Below, piece after piece: positions 19,280-29,614 of a stretch of DNA of 64,000 nt. Each line of letters starts with the position of its first letter. Position 1 is the first letter of the stretch. The notes below the pieces were generated by a model that was not told the DNA's origin, did no database searches, and worked only from the letters and a program-made list of their open reading frames with translations. Position numbers and translations under genes: made by a program. The stretch comes from Peptoniphilus gorbachii (GTDB lineage Bacteria; Bacillota; Clostridia; Tissierellales; Peptoniphilaceae): contig NZ_JAFBDH010000001.1 of the NCBI RefSeq assembly GCF_016908115.1, positions 124,001 through 188,000 of the forward strand, given 5' to 3'.

Positions 19280-22200
19280 CTAATCTTTTAATTTTACAGA
19301 GTACAATTTACTAATTCCTTTTTCTTCCATTGTAACACCATACATAGTCTTTGCAATCTCCATTGTAAGTTTTCTATGAGTAATTATTATAAACTGAATT
19401 CCATCTAATGTTAGAAGGTAATCAGCATATCTTTTAATATTAGCATCATCAAGAGCTGCATCTATTTCATCTAAGATGCAAAAAGATGCAGGTCTATATT
19501 TTAATAGTGCAAATAATAGTGCAACAGCAGTTAGAGACTTTTCTCCACCTGAAAGAAGGGAAAGTGATTGAAGCCTTTTGCCTGGAGGCGAAGCTTTTAT
19601 TTCTATTCCTGAATTTAGCACATCTCCTTCAATAGAAATTTCAGCACGACCACCATTAAATAAAATTTTAAAAATTTCAGCAAAATTTCTTGAGATTTCA
19701 TCCATGGCTTCTGTAAATATTTTTTTCATCTCAAGGTCTAGTTTATTTAAAATTGACTTAATTTCTTCCTTTGACTTAATTAAGTCGTCTCTTTGTGAGC
19801 TGTAGAAGTCAAGTCTTTCCTTTACAAGTTTGTATTCTTCAATAGAAGAAATATTTACTTCGCCATAGTCCCTTACCTTTTTCTTTAATCTTTTAATCGA
19901 ACTTTCCTTTATATCTTCAAGCTCCTCATTAATGTAGTCGTGATAATCTTCGATGTCATACTCTTCATTAAGTCTAATACTTTCATTTGAAATTTTACTT
20001 TTATTCATGTCGATTTTTAAAGTTATTTTTTCTAATTCTGAATTTATAATAAGGGATTTTTCCTTTAATTCACTTAACCTATCTTTTTTGTCAAAATAAA
20101 CCTTATTTTTTTCTTCCAAAAGTTCTTTAAAATCAAGAAGGGAAAGTTTTAAATTCTCAATAGAAGATTTAAGCTTTTCTAATTTTATTTTATTTTCATC
20201 ATTGAAATTTGTCTTTTCATGAATATTATTACTTGCGTTATCTAAAGAGATTTTATTACTTTCTAATTTATTTTCAATAGATTGAATTTCTTTCTTTATT
20301 CTTTCACTTTCTCTTTTATTGTATAGGAGTTTTTCTTGGTTTTCTCTTTCTAAAAGTTGAATTTCAATTTTTTCACTTTTCAAAGTTTCAATGGACATTG
20401 ATAATTCTCTTAGTTTTTCTCCACTATCAACTTCTTTTAAAAGATTTTCCAATATTTTATTTTTGTTTTCTATTTCTAAAGTATTTTTTTCTAAATTTGA
20501 AAAGTCAATTTTAATATTTTCTTCTAATTCTTTTCTTTCGCTTTCATATTTATTTAAATAATTTGTATTTAAATCTCTATCATTTTTATTTTTATAGATA
20601 TTCTTTTCAATATCAGAAATTTTTATATTGTAAGTATTTTGTCTTTCAGTAAAGTCTTTTACAAAATTATCTAATTCAAAAATTTCTCTTTCTATTTTAC
20701 TTTTATCATCACTAAGTTTACTAATTTCTAAATTTACTTTTTTAAATTTGCTTTGAAGTTCGCTAATTTCGTTTTTACGCAAAATAAAACTGCTGTTGTA
20801 ATTATTAAGACTTCCACCAGTTATAGCTCCCGATGGATTAAAGACTTCTCCCTTTAAAGTGACAACCTTTAATTTATGTTTCTTTGATAAATGGCTTGCA
20901 TTTTTAAAGTTATCGGAAATAATAACTCTTCCAAGTAAATTATAAAAAATACCCCTAAAAATATCGTCAAATTCAATTAAATCACAAGCTATGCCAACTA
21001 TGCCTTCTTCAGCTATATTTATTTTTGCTTTATTTCCATTTACTCTATCTAGTGGCAAAAATGTTGCTCTTCCCATTTTGTTTTCTTCTAGAATTTTTAG
21101 CATGTCTGATGTTTCCTTGGTTGAAGATACAATTATGTTTTGAGCCATGGATCCTAAAGCTACTGAAATTGCTCTTTCATATTTTTTTTCTACAGAAAAT
21201 TTTTCAGCAACTGGTCCAAATAGTGAATCTTTAAAAACATTATGCTTTGAAGAAAAATTCATAAAAGATTTTACAGTTCTGTTATAACCTTCATAATTTG
21301 ACTCCATATTTTCAAGTATTTTTAATTTTGCTAAAATTTCACTTTGAGAATTTTTCTTTGAAATTAACTGATTTTCAAGATTCTCATTATTTTCATTAAG
21401 TTTTACTAGCTTTTCTTCAGTTTTTTTATATTCTGATTTATCTTTTTCAAGGGCTTTATTTAAGCTATCTACTTCCTTTAAATCTTTTTCTATTATCTTT
21501 TCAAATTCTAATTCGTTATTCTTGAGATTTTCAATGCTTTTATCTAAGCTATCTTTTCTATTATTTTTTTCCTCAATAATATCCTTTAAGGTTTCTTTTT
21601 TAAATTTTATATTTTCAATTTCATTTTTTAATTTATTTTTATTTTCAAATTTTAAATTGCCAATTTCTTCTAAATTTTTAAATTCTTCTTCCAGATTTTC
21701 AATAATCTTATTTTTGCCTTCTAGTTTTTTTAGAATTTCATCCTTTGAATCCTTTAAAGCTTCTTCATTCTTTTCTAAATCCTCTAAATTATTATTATTT
21801 AAAATTAAATTATCCTTTAAAGACTCATTTTCGAAATCAATTCTCTCAGAATCTTTTTTTAGGGAGTTAATCTTTTCAAACTCAAGGTTAAGCTCTAAAT
21901 TTAATTTATCGTACTCATCTTTTTGAAAATTTAAATTTTCAATGGACTCATTATTTTTATGAGAAATATTTGAAATTTCATTCTCCAAAAGCTCTAATTC
22001 GCTGTATAAATTATTTCTTTCAATAATTATTTTATCAGCATCATTTTTTAAGCTATCTGAACTTTCTTCCAATCTTTTAATTTCTTCTTCTCTTTTATTA
22101 ATCTCTTTACATGAAAAATTTATATCATTAATTTTTAAAATTTCAAAATCTTTTAGATAGGCACGTGCCTTTTCTGCTTGAGCCTTAAGATTTTCTTCTT

Positions 22201-22801
22201 GAAGAACTATTTCTGATAAGATATCTTCGATTCTTACTAAATTCTCTTCTGTCTTTAAAAGTTTATTAGTAGATTGGATTTTTTTATATTTATATTTAGA
22301 AATTCCAGCAGCTTCTTCAAAAATATTTCTTCTATCCTCTGGCTTTGAACTTAAAACAGACTCAATTTTTCCTTGACCTATTACAGAATAACCATCTTTT
22401 CCAATACCTGTATCCATAAAAAGTTCTTTAATATCTTTAAGTCTGCACTTTTTGTTATTTATTAAGAATTCACTTTCAAGAGACCTATACATCCTTCTAG
22501 TTACAGAAACTTCATTAAAGGGTAATTTAAGGGATTTATCACTATTGTCAAATACAATTGTAACTTCAGCAAGCCCAAGAGGTCTTTTAGCATCAGTTCC
22601 AGAAAAAATTACATCTTCCATTTTATTCCCGCGAAGATTTTTTACTGAAGTTTCGCCTAGCACCCAGGTAATTGCATCAGTAATATTACTCTTACCACTA
22701 CCATTGGGACCTACAATCGCTGTAGTAGTCTCATCTAATTCAATTTTTGTTCTATTTGCAAAGGATTTAAAGCCTTGCATAGTAATTGATTTTAAAATCA
22801 T
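19280..22801 (-). CDS. smc: Chromosome segregation protein SMC
   Basis: 1173 residues, full SMC length. Condensin-like ATPase that organises and segregates the chromosome with ScpA and ScpB. N-terminal Walker A IVGPNGSGKSNI (about 29-40), then a long coiled coil rich in Glu/Lys/Asn/Leu, a hinge around 500-660 (YEGYNRTVKSFM...GGSLN), the returning coil, and the C-terminal signature LSLLSGGEKSLTAVALLFA with Walker B FCILDEIDAALDD. AGGTGAGC precedes the ATG. It follows the radical SAM gene after four bases and leads into ftsY, a common Firmicute arrangement. Confidence 0.98.
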   Translation of the reverse strand: MILKSITMQGFKSFANRTKIELDETTTAIVGPNGSGKSNITDAITWVLGETSVKNLRGNKMEDVIFSGTDAKRPLGLAEVTIVFDNSDKSLKLPFNEVSVTRRMYRSLESEFLINNKKCRLKDIKELFMDTGIGKDGYSVIGQGKIESVLSSKPEDRRNIFEEAAGISKYKYKKIQSTNKLLKTEENLVRIEDILSEIVLQEENLKAQAEKARAYLKDFEILKINDINFSCKEINKREEEIKRLEESSDSLKNDADKIIIERNNLYSELELLENEISNISHKNNESIENLNFQKDEYDKLNLELNLEFEKINSLKKDSERIDFENESLKDNLILNNNNLEDLEKNEEALKDSKDEILKKLEGKNKIIENLEEEFKNLEEIGNLKFENKNKLKNEIENIKFKKETLKDIIEEKNNRKDSLDKSIENLKNNELEFEKIIEKDLKEVDSLNKALEKDKSEYKKTEEKLVKLNENNENLENQLISKKNSQSEILAKLKILENMESNYEGYNRTVKSFMNFSSKHNVFKDSLFGPVAEKFSVEKKYERAISVALGSMAQNIIVSSTKETSDMLKILEENKMGRATFLPLDRVNGNKAKINIAEEGIVGIACDLIEFDDIFRGIFYNLLGRVIISDNFKNASHLSKKHKLKVVTLKGEVFNPSGAITGGSLNNYNSSFILRKNEISELQSKFKKVNLEISKLSDDKSKIEREIFELDNFVKDFTERQNTYNIKISDIEKNIYKNKNDRDLNTNYLNKYESERKELEENIKIDFSNLEKNTLEIENKNKILENLLKEVDSGEKLRELSMSIETLKSEKIEIQLLERENQEKLLYNKRESERIKKEIQSIENKLESNKISLDNASNNIHEKTNFNDENKIKLEKLKSSIENLKLSLLDFKELLEEKNKVYFDKKDRLSELKEKSLIINSELEKITLKIDMNKSKISNESIRLNEEYDIEDYHDYINEELEDIKESSIKRLKKKVRDYGEVNISSIEEYKLVKERLDFYSSQRDDLIKSKEEIKSILNKLDLEMKKIFTEAMDEISRNFAEIFKILFNGGRAEISIEGDVLNSGIEIKASPPGKRLQSLSLLSGGEKSLTAVALLFALLKYRPASFCILDEIDAALDDANIKRYADYLLTLDGIQFIIITHRKLTMEIAKTMYGVTMEEKGISKLYSVKLKD

Positions 22802-22805
22802 CTGC

Positions 22806-23855
22806 TCACCTATAATAATCTCTTATGTCAATAACTTCTGTAAATTTCCCTTGAACCTCTACTTCAAAATCGTCTAAATCTTTTTCTTTTAATATTATTT
22901 TTGAAATCCCAAGTTCTTTTATAATTTCATTTTTATTTTTTGATTTCTGACCGCTAATATTTGAAATATTTTTTCCTTTAGCATAAATTAAAATCTCTCT
23001 ATTAATATTTTGAGACTTTTTAAAATAATTTAAAAGACCACTTTTAAAATAAAAAGATTCTACTAATTGTCTGTAAGCAGGATGGAAAGCTCCCGCAACT
23101 ACATCTCCATCATAATTTATATTCTCCGTTGGCTGAAGTCCAACTCTTATTACATTAATATTCTTCTTATAGTAAATATCAAGGATATCAGCAACAAATT
23201 TAATAGAAGATCCTAAATCTAAAGCCTTATAATTTCCATCTACTAAATCTCTGTAAAGCATGGTCTCTTTAATTACAAGAGTTGGATAAATTCTCACACA
23301 GTAAGGATTTAGTTTTACAAATTCCCTCGCAGTAAAAATTGATTTTTCTAAATTATCTCCTGGTAGACCCACCATTTGTTGAAGTCCCAGTTTAAATCCA
23401 TAATCCTTAATTAATTTTGATGAACTATAGACACAAGCTGGATTGTGGCCTCTATTAGATAGATTTAATACTTCTTCGTCTAAGCTTTGTACTCCTAATT
23501 CAATTATATCAACACCATATTTTTTTAAATTTTTTAAAATTTCATGGTCTATTGCATCTGGTCTTGTTGAAAGTCTTATATATTTAACTAAACCCTTTTC
23601 TTTATATTTATGTGCAACTTTTAAAAATTCTGATTGTTTTTCAATGGGAATTGCTGTAAAACTTCCTCCATAAAAAGCAACTTCAATATTGTCCTTTCTC
23701 TTAAAATAAGAAAGATATTCCAAAATAGTATTTTCAACATCACTATTTGAAATATCTGTAGACATTCCCGTAATTTTTCTTTGATTACAAAAAACACAAT
23801 CATTAGGACAGCCATAGTGAGGAATGAAAATCGGTATAATATTTCTTTTAGACAA
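22806..23855 (-). CDS. Elp3-like radical SAM protein
   Basis: 349 residues from the TTG at 23855. Radical SAM protein of the Elp3/YhcC-like group commonly found between rnc and smc in clostridia. The N terminus reads SKRNIIPIFIPHYGCPNDC, with the cluster motif CPNDCVFCNQ (CxxxCxxC), then FYGGSFTAIP, RLSTRPDAI, ELGVQSLDEEVL and GLQQMVGLPGD. AAAGGAGCGG is ideally placed for the TTG, which overlaps the rnc end by eight bases; a longer frame from 23945 would lie almost wholly within rnc and is rejected. The substrate is not known; there is no acetyltransferase domain, unlike full Elp3. Confidence 0.85.
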   Translation of the reverse strand: MSKRNIIPIFIPHYGCPNDCVFCNQRKITGMSTDISNSDVENTILEYLSYFKRKDNIEVAFYGGSFTAIPIEKQSEFLKVAHKYKEKGLVKYIRLSTRPDAIDHEILKNLKKYGVDIIELGVQSLDEEVLNLSNRGHNPACVYSSSKLIKDYGFKLGLQQMVGLPGDNLEKSIFTAREFVKLNPYCVRIYPTLVIKETMLYRDLVDGNYKALDLGSSIKFVADILDIYYKKNINVIRVGLQPTENINYDGDVVAGAFHPAYRQLVESFYFKSGLLNYFKKSQNINREILIYAKGKNISNISGQKSKNKNEIIKELGISKIILKEKDLDDFEVEVQGKFTEVIDIRDYYR

Positions 23856-24546
23856 TTTTTCCGCTCCTTTTAAAGGCATCTTTTGCAGCTTCTTGCTGAG
23901 ATTCCTTCTTAGTTTTTCCCTTTCCTCTTCCAAGCAAAACATCATCTAAATAAAGTTCTGTAAAAAAAATCTTGTCATTGTCAGGACCCTCTTCTTTAAC
24001 CAATTTATATTCTGCTTTTTTCCCAGATTTTTGAACTTCCTCTTGAAATTTAGTTTTGAAATCAATATTAAATAACTTGTAGCTATCCTTTTCTAAAAAT
24101 TCTTGGAATAAATTTAAAATAATTTTTTTGATATTTTCAAAATTTGAATCTAAATAAATTGCACCAAATAAAGCTTCAAGAGCATCAGCAGAAGTTGATT
24201 TTCTATTCCTTCCACCACTTTTTATTTCGCCCTTTCCAAATTTTATATACTCTCCAAGATCTAGCTTTTTGGAAATATAAAATAAGACTTTTTCATTTAC
24301 AGATTCAGCCCTCATTTTAGTTAGAGATCCCTCATTATCTTCTGGAAAATTTTTATAAAAATACTCTCCAATTACAAGACCTAGGACAGCATCTCCAAGA
24401 TATTCAAGTCTTTCGTTACTATCATAACTCTTCATCTTATTTTCATTTACAAAAGAACTATGAGTAAGAGCCTTTTCCAAGAGATTTTTATTTTTAAAAT
24501 AATAATTTAATTTTTTTTCAAGAAATTTTAGATTGTCTTTAGACAT
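23848..24546 (-). CDS. rnc: Ribonuclease III
   Basis: 232 residues. Dimeric double-stranded-RNA endonuclease for rRNA and mRNA processing. The RNase III signature NERLEYLGDAVLGLVI carries catalytic acidic residues, with the second set at DALEALFGAIYLD; the C-terminal dsRNA-binding domain (about 160-230) has DFKTKFQEEVQKSG and the KKESQQEAAKDAF end. Start at the ATG at 24546, four bases after the acpP stop. Gene order acpP-rnc-smc-ftsY is the usual one. Confidence 0.97.
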   Translation of the reverse strand: MSKDNLKFLEKKLNYYFKNKNLLEKALTHSSFVNENKMKSYDSNERLEYLGDAVLGLVIGEYFYKNFPEDNEGSLTKMRAESVNEKVLFYISKKLDLGEYIKFGKGEIKSGGRNRKSTSADALEALFGAIYLDSNFENIKKIILNLFQEFLEKDSYKLFNIDFKTKFQEEVQKSGKKAEYKLVKEEGPDNDKIFFTELYLDDVLLGRGKGKTKKESQQEAAKDAFKRSGKIV

Positions 24547-24550
24547 GAAA

Positions 24551-24778
24551 TCACTGATCCAAGTCTTCTACAAAGTCAATAACATCGCCAATAGTTTTTA
24601 ATTTTTCAAGATCATCTTCAGAAACTTCAGTCTCAAATTCTTCTTCAATTGTCATTACTAATTCAACAAGTTCAATAGAATCAGCATTTAAATCTTCTTG
24701 AAAATTCATATCTTCATCAAGTTCATTTACGTCCATGTTAAATTGTTCCGCAATAATTTCTAGAATTCTTTCTTTCAT
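24551..24778 (-). CDS. acpP: Acyl carrier protein
   Basis: 75 residues, very acidic. Carries fatty acyl chains on a 4'-phosphopantetheine arm. The attachment Ser is in DLNADSIELVELVM; in most AcpP the motif is DSLD or DSLDTVE, here DSIELVE, which still keeps the DS pair. Its ATG overlaps the plsX stop as ATGA, so the two are coupled. AGGTGG precedes the start. Confidence 0.95.
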   Translation of the reverse strand: MKERILEIIAEQFNMDVNELDEDMNFQEDLNADSIELVELVMTIEEEFETEVSEDDLEKLKTIGDVIDFVEDLDQ

Positions 24779-25761
24779 TTTTCTTCCACCTTATTCTTTA
24801 TTTTATTAACTATATTAGATTCTACTATATTTATAGCGTATTTTGCAGCATTTTTTATTGCTATACTATCAGAATTTCCATGAGCTTTTATAATATTTCC
24901 ATCAATACCTAAAAGTATTGTTCCACCAACTTCCTTTGCATCTAAGGCCTTAAATTTAGTCATTAAAAATTTTGCAAAAACATTTTTGCTTTCAGGGTCA
25001 AAATCAGATTTTTCAATAATTTGAAAAACATTTTTTACTGCAAAATCAATTACTCCTTCAATTGATTTTAAAAGTATATTTCCATCAAAGCCATCACAGA
25101 CAAGAAGGTCAACATCATTATTCATTATATCTCTTGCTTCCAAATTTCCTACAAAATTTATAGAGCTATCTTTTAACTTATTATAAGTTTCTTTATAAAG
25201 AGAATTTCCCTTTCCTTCTTCAGTGCCTACATTTAAAAGAGATACTCTTGGTGATTCAATTTTATAATATTCCTTTAAGAAAATATCTCCAAGGATAGCA
25301 AACTGTAAAAGAAGATCTGGATTAGTATCCATATTAGCTCCAGAATCAATTACCAAAGTATTTGATTTATTCCCAGGAATAAGTGTAGGAAGGACTGCTC
25401 TCTTTATCCCCTTAATTCTTCCAACAATAAATAGTCCGCCTGCTAAAAGAGCTCCTGTACTTCCTGCAGAAATTATTGCATCTGCTTTTTTTTCTTTTAA
25501 TAAAGTCATTGCAACTACAATAGAGGAATTCTTTTTGCGTCTTAAAGCAAAGGCAGGATCTTCATTGTTCTCAATATTATCTTTTGCATCAACTATTTCA
25601 ACTTTATCCTTATTGTAATCTAGTCCCTCTAGATTTTCTATTATAAAATCTTCTCTACCAACTAAAATAATATCTGTATCAAATTCATTAGAGGCTTCGA
25701 TTGCTCCTTTAATTATTTCAGATTTATTATCTCCACCATTTATATCAAAAATTAATTTCAT
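24775..25761 (-). CDS. plsX: Phosphate acyltransferase PlsX
   Basis: 328 residues. Makes acyl-phosphate from acyl-ACP for phospholipid synthesis. Family landmarks: an N-terminal DINGGDNKSEIIKGA (most members have DAMGGDxAP), AIISAGSTGALLAGG, RAVLPTLIPG, VIDSGANMDTNPDLL, LLNVGTEEGKGN, DLLVCDGFDGNILLKS and KEVGGTILLGIDGNIIKAHG. The changed first motif is mild divergence. GGAGG lies six bases before the ATG. First gene of the plsX-acpP-rnc-rSAM-smc-ftsY run. Confidence 0.95.
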   Translation of the reverse strand: MKLIFDINGGDNKSEIIKGAIEASNEFDTDIILVGREDFIIENLEGLDYNKDKVEIVDAKDNIENNEDPAFALRRKKNSSIVVAMTLLKEKKADAIISAGSTGALLAGGLFIVGRIKGIKRAVLPTLIPGNKSNTLVIDSGANMDTNPDLLLQFAILGDIFLKEYYKIESPRVSLLNVGTEEGKGNSLYKETYNKLKDSSINFVGNLEARDIMNNDVDLLVCDGFDGNILLKSIEGVIDFAVKNVFQIIEKSDFDPESKNVFAKFLMTKFKALDAKEVGGTILLGIDGNIIKAHGNSDSIAIKNAAKYAINIVESNIVNKIKNKVEEK

Positions 25762-25885
25762 TTCGACCTCCAGTAATTATTTTAATATTATATCAAAACA
25801 TTAAAAAAATCAATGATTTGAGCTTACAAACTCTATTTTTAAACTTATAAAAGTGTAACATAAAATAGAAAAAATTTACATAAAA

Positions 25886-25914
25886 AAACTCGCTCATTTT
25901 TATCGAGCGAGTTT
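25886..25914 (-). terminator. Terminator after nifJ
   Basis: AAACTCGCTC/GAGCGAGTTT, ten pairs around a nine-base loop, followed on the minus strand by TTTT. It lies 31 bases past the nifJ stop. Confidence 0.9.
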
Positions 25915-25945
25915 AAATAATTATAAAATTTATATTTTACAAAAA

Positions 25946-28900
25946 TTATTCTTCTTCAGAAAGAGTTACATAACTTGCATATCTTTCTTTAGCATTTTCT
26001 TCAGCAACTTCATAAAGTTTTTCTGCTCTTTCAGGGAATAATTTCTTTAATGAAGTGTATCTAACTTCTCCATCTAGAAAGTCTCTGAAAGGTTTTGTAG
26101 GTTCTTTAGAATCTAATATGAATGGATTCTTTCCTTCAGCCTTAAGTTCTGGGTTAAATCTGTATAGATGCCAGTAGCCAGTTTCTACTGCTTTCTTTTC
26201 TTCTTCAACTGAGAAGCCCATACCAACTCTGATTCCATGGTTTATACATGGTGCGTAGGCAATTACTAGTGATGGTCCATTATAAGCTTCTGCTTCTTTA
26301 ATTGCTTTATATGCTTGGTTTTTGTCAGCACCAAGAGCGATTTGTGCAACATATACATATCCATAAGTAGTTGCCATTAAACCAAGATCTTTCTTCTTAG
26401 TCAATTTACCAGCTGCTGCAAATTGTGCAATTGCTGCTGTTGGAGTTGATTTAGAAGCTTGACCACCAGTATTAGAATATACTTCAGTATCAAGAACAAG
26501 TACATTTATATTTTCGCCAGATGCTAGAACATGGTCAAGTCCACCGTAACCTATATCATAAGCCCAGCCGTCTCCACCAATAATCCATTGACTCTTCTTA
26601 ATTAAGAATCTTTCAAGACCTTTTAGTGTGTCAATAATTTCATCTGCTTTATCGTTTCCAAATTTCTTGTCAAGAACTTTTAAAATTTTAGCACTAGCAG
26701 CCTTAGATGTCTTGTAATCTTCTTTACCTTCAATCCAAGCGTTAAATGCTTCATTAGCTTCATTATCAACATTAAGTTCTACGAAGTCTTTCATTAGATT
26801 TTCAATTCTATTTCTAGTTTGTTCTTGAGATACAGCCATACCATATCCGTATTCAGCATTATCTTCAAATAATGAGTTAGCCCATGATGGTCCATTTCCG
26901 CAATCATCTGTGCAATATGGCATTGATGGTGCAGAACCGCCCCAAATTGAAGAACAACCAGTTGCATTAGCAATACTCATTCTATCTCCAAATAGTTGAG
27001 TTACAAGTTTAACATATGGAGTTTCTCCACAACCTGCACAAGCTCCAGAGAATTCAAGATATGGAGTTTGGAATTGAGAATTTTTGAAATTATTTGGCTC
27101 AATATTTTCTTCTTTAGATTTAATATGTTCGGAAGCATATTCCCAGTTAGCTGCTTGTACATCAATTTCATTTTCGAATGGTGACATTACAAGTGCTTTT
27201 TCTTTAGCTGGACATACTTGAGCACAGTTTCCACAGCCAGTACAATCTAGAGGTGAAATTTGAATTCTATATTCATAATCTTCAAGTCCCTTACCTCTTG
27301 CTTGTTTAGTTTCAAAACCTTCTGGTGCGTTGGCTTTTTCTTCTTTGTCTGCTAAGAAAGGTCTAATTACAGCGTGAGGACAAACTAATGAACATTGGTT
27401 ACATTGGATACAGTTTTCAACTTTCCAGTGAGGAACATTAACTGCAATACCTCTCTTTTCGTAACGGCTTGTTCCAGATGGGAATGTTCCATCAGGCATA
27501 TCAACAAAAGCAGAAACTGGAAGGTCGTTACCTTCTTGTCTATTCATTGGAATCAAAATGTTATTGATAAAGTCAGGTGCTCCACTAATCTTGAAGTCCT
27601 TAGTAGTGTCAGCATTTTTCCAAGAATCTTTTACTTCTACTTTTTTAAGAGCGTTAATTCCTTGATCTACTGCTGCGTAGTTCATGTTTACAATATCGTC
27701 GCCCTTAGCGCCGTAATCTTTTACAATTGCTTTTTTAAGAAGTTTAACTGCTTCATCAATTGGGAGTACTTGAGAAAGATTAAAGAATGCAGCTTGCATT
27801 ACCATATTAGTTCTTCCGCCAAGTCCAACTTCAGCGGCTATTTTTGTAGCGTTAATTGTGTAGAATTCAATTTCATTGTCTGCAATATATTTCTTCATAT
27901 AACCTGGAAGATGTTCGTCAAGTTCTTCTTCATTCCAAATAGTATTTAGTAAGAACTTTCCACCCTTTTTAAGTCCTCTTAATAGGTCATAAGAATATAC
28001 ATAAGATTGTTTTGAACAAGAAATAAAATCAGTTTCTGTTAATAGATAAGTTGAAGTGATTTTATTTTTACCAAATCTCAAGTGAGACATTGTAACTCCA
28101 CCAGATTTCTTGGAGTCATAATCGAAGTATCCTTGAGCATACATGTCAGTATTATCACCAATGATTTTAATTGCTGATTTATTAGCACCAACTGTACCGT
28201 CAGATCCGAATCCCCAGAATTTACATCTAATTGTACCTTCTGGTTCAGTAGTAATTTCTTTTTTTATTGGTAAAGATTTGTGAGTTACATCATCATTAAT
28301 ACCAATTGTGAAATCATTTTTAGGTTCAGATTCTTTAAGATTGTCAAATACAGAAAGAATATCAGTTGGGTTAGTGTCTTTAGATCCTAATCCATAAATT
28401 CCACCAACAATAAGTGGTCTTTTATCTGATTCATAAAATGCATCTCTTACATCTAAGTAAAGTGGTTGTCCTACTGCGCCCTTTTCTTTAGTTCTATCAA
28501 GAACTGCAATTCTTTCTACTGTTTCAGGAATTGCTTCCATTAAGTGTTTGATAGAGAAAGGTCTGTATAGGTGAACTTTAATAAGTCCTGTTTTTTCTCC
28601 ATTTGCATTTAAATAATCAACAACTTCTTCAATTGTTTCTGTTACAGAGCCCATTGCTACAATTATATCAGTTGCATCTTTAGCTCCATAATAGTTAAAT
28701 AAGTTGTATTCTCTTCCAGTTAATTTAGAAATGTCTTTCATGTAATCTTCAGTAATACCAACGATATCTGTGTAGTATTTATTTGAAGCTTCAATTTCTT
28801 GGAAGTAAATATCAGGGTTTTGAGCAGTACCTCTAACTTGTGGTCCATTTGGATTTAATGCTCTTTCTTTAAAAGCTTTAATTGCATCATGATCAACAAG

Positions 28901-29479
28901 TTTTGCAAGGTCATCGTAATTAAGTACTTCAATTTTTTGAACTTCGTGAGACGTTCTAAATCCGTCAAAAAAGTGAACAAAAGGAACTCTACCTTTAATT
29001 GCAGATAAGTGAGCCACGCCAGCTAAGTCCATTGCTTCTTGAACAGAACCTGATGCAAGAAGTGCGAATCCAGAAGCTCTAGAAGCCATAACGTCTTGGT
29101 GATCACCAAAGATTGATAGTGCATGAGATGCTAACGCTCTAGCTGCTACGTGGAAAACTCCTGGAAGTAATTCACCAGCTATCTTATACATATTAGGTAG
29201 CATAAGTAATAAACCTTGAGATGCTGTGTAAGTTGATGTAAGTGAACCAGCTTGTAGGGCACCGTGAACAGCTCCAGCAGCTCCTCCTTCAGATTGTAAC
29301 TCCTTAACCAATACTTCTTGTCCAAAAATGTTTTTTCTTCCGTGAGAAGCCCAAGCATCAATGTGCTCAGCCATTGGAGATGATGGAGTTATAGGGTAAA
29401 TACAAGCAACGTCAGAGAACGCATAAGCGACATGAGCGGCTGCTTCATTACCATCCATTGTTTTAAATGTTTTAGCCAT
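25946..29479 (-). CDS. nifJ: Pyruvate:ferredoxin (flavodoxin) oxidoreductase, one-chain
   Basis: 1177 residues, the full fused homodimeric form. Oxidises pyruvate to acetyl-CoA and CO2, passing electrons to ferredoxin; central to fermentation in strict anaerobes. Order: N-terminal TPP-related domain (DGNEAAAHVAYAFSDV, YPITPSSPMAEH), domain II/III (TVGANKSAIKIIG), two [4Fe-4S] ferredoxin motifs (CIQCNQCSLVCPH and CTGCGNCAQVCPAKE), and the TPP-binding domain (CAGCGETPYVKL, GGDGWAYDIGYGGLDH, DTEVYSNTGGQ). AGGAGG precedes the ATG. It is alone on its transcript, between a strong promoter and a strong terminator. Confidence 0.98.
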   Translation of the reverse strand: MAKTFKTMDGNEAAAHVAYAFSDVACIYPITPSSPMAEHIDAWASHGRKNIFGQEVLVKELQSEGGAAGAVHGALQAGSLTSTYTASQGLLLMLPNMYKIAGELLPGVFHVAARALASHALSIFGDHQDVMASRASGFALLASGSVQEAMDLAGVAHLSAIKGRVPFVHFFDGFRTSHEVQKIEVLNYDDLAKLVDHDAIKAFKERALNPNGPQVRGTAQNPDIYFQEIEASNKYYTDIVGITEDYMKDISKLTGREYNLFNYYGAKDATDIIVAMGSVTETIEEVVDYLNANGEKTGLIKVHLYRPFSIKHLMEAIPETVERIAVLDRTKEKGAVGQPLYLDVRDAFYESDKRPLIVGGIYGLGSKDTNPTDILSVFDNLKESEPKNDFTIGINDDVTHKSLPIKKEITTEPEGTIRCKFWGFGSDGTVGANKSAIKIIGDNTDMYAQGYFDYDSKKSGGVTMSHLRFGKNKITSTYLLTETDFISCSKQSYVYSYDLLRGLKKGGKFLLNTIWNEEELDEHLPGYMKKYIADNEIEFYTINATKIAAEVGLGGRTNMVMQAAFFNLSQVLPIDEAVKLLKKAIVKDYGAKGDDIVNMNYAAVDQGINALKKVEVKDSWKNADTTKDFKISGAPDFINNILIPMNRQEGNDLPVSAFVDMPDGTFPSGTSRYEKRGIAVNVPHWKVENCIQCNQCSLVCPHAVIRPFLADKEEKANAPEGFETKQARGKGLEDYEYRIQISPLDCTGCGNCAQVCPAKEKALVMSPFENEIDVQAANWEYASEHIKSKEENIEPNNFKNSQFQTPYLEFSGACAGCGETPYVKLVTQLFGDRMSIANATGCSSIWGGSAPSMPYCTDDCGNGPSWANSLFEDNAEYGYGMAVSQEQTRNRIENLMKDFVELNVDNEANEAFNAWIEGKEDYKTSKAASAKILKVLDKKFGNDKADEIIDTLKGLERFLIKKSQWIIGGDGWAYDIGYGGLDHVLASGENINVLVLDTEVYSNTGGQASKSTPTAAIAQFAAAGKLTKKKDLGLMATTYGYVYVAQIALGADKNQAYKAIKEAEAYNGPSLVIAYAPCINHGIRVGMGFSVEEEKKAVETGYWHLYRFNPELKAEGKNPFILDSKEPTKPFRDFLDGEVRYTSLKKLFPERAEKLYEVAEENAKERYASYVTLSEEE

Positions 29480-29530
29480 ATCTTCCTCCTATTATTAATA
29501 ATATAAATATAAACTAACCATACTGTTTAT

Positions 29531-29559
29531 ATTATAGAACTTAATTTAATAAATTTCAA
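29531..29559 (-). promoter_or_regulatory. Sigma-A promoter of nifJ
   Basis: Minus-strand TTGAAA, 17-base spacer, TATAAT, about 52 bases before the nifJ ATG. Perfect -10, five of six at -35. Confidence 0.8.
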
Positions 29560-29614
29560 TAATATTGTTAATAAATGGGTTTGAATATTTGAAAATAGCG
29601 AAACGCGAAAGACG

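Noticed and set aside
23856-23945. Longer N terminus for the Elp3-like radical SAM protein
   Set aside because: It would overlap rnc by nearly 100 bases and has no ribosome-binding site, while AAAGGAGCGG is ideally placed before the TTG at 23855.
25817-25830. FabT/FapR-like operator TTTGAGCTTACAAA before plsX
   Set aside because: The half-sites are short, the spacing does not fit a known consensus, and the position is far from plsX; kept only as a note.
27395-27949. 184-codon open frame opposite nifJ
   Set aside because: Lies fully within nifJ on the other strand, no Shine-Dalgarno site, low-complexity protein.
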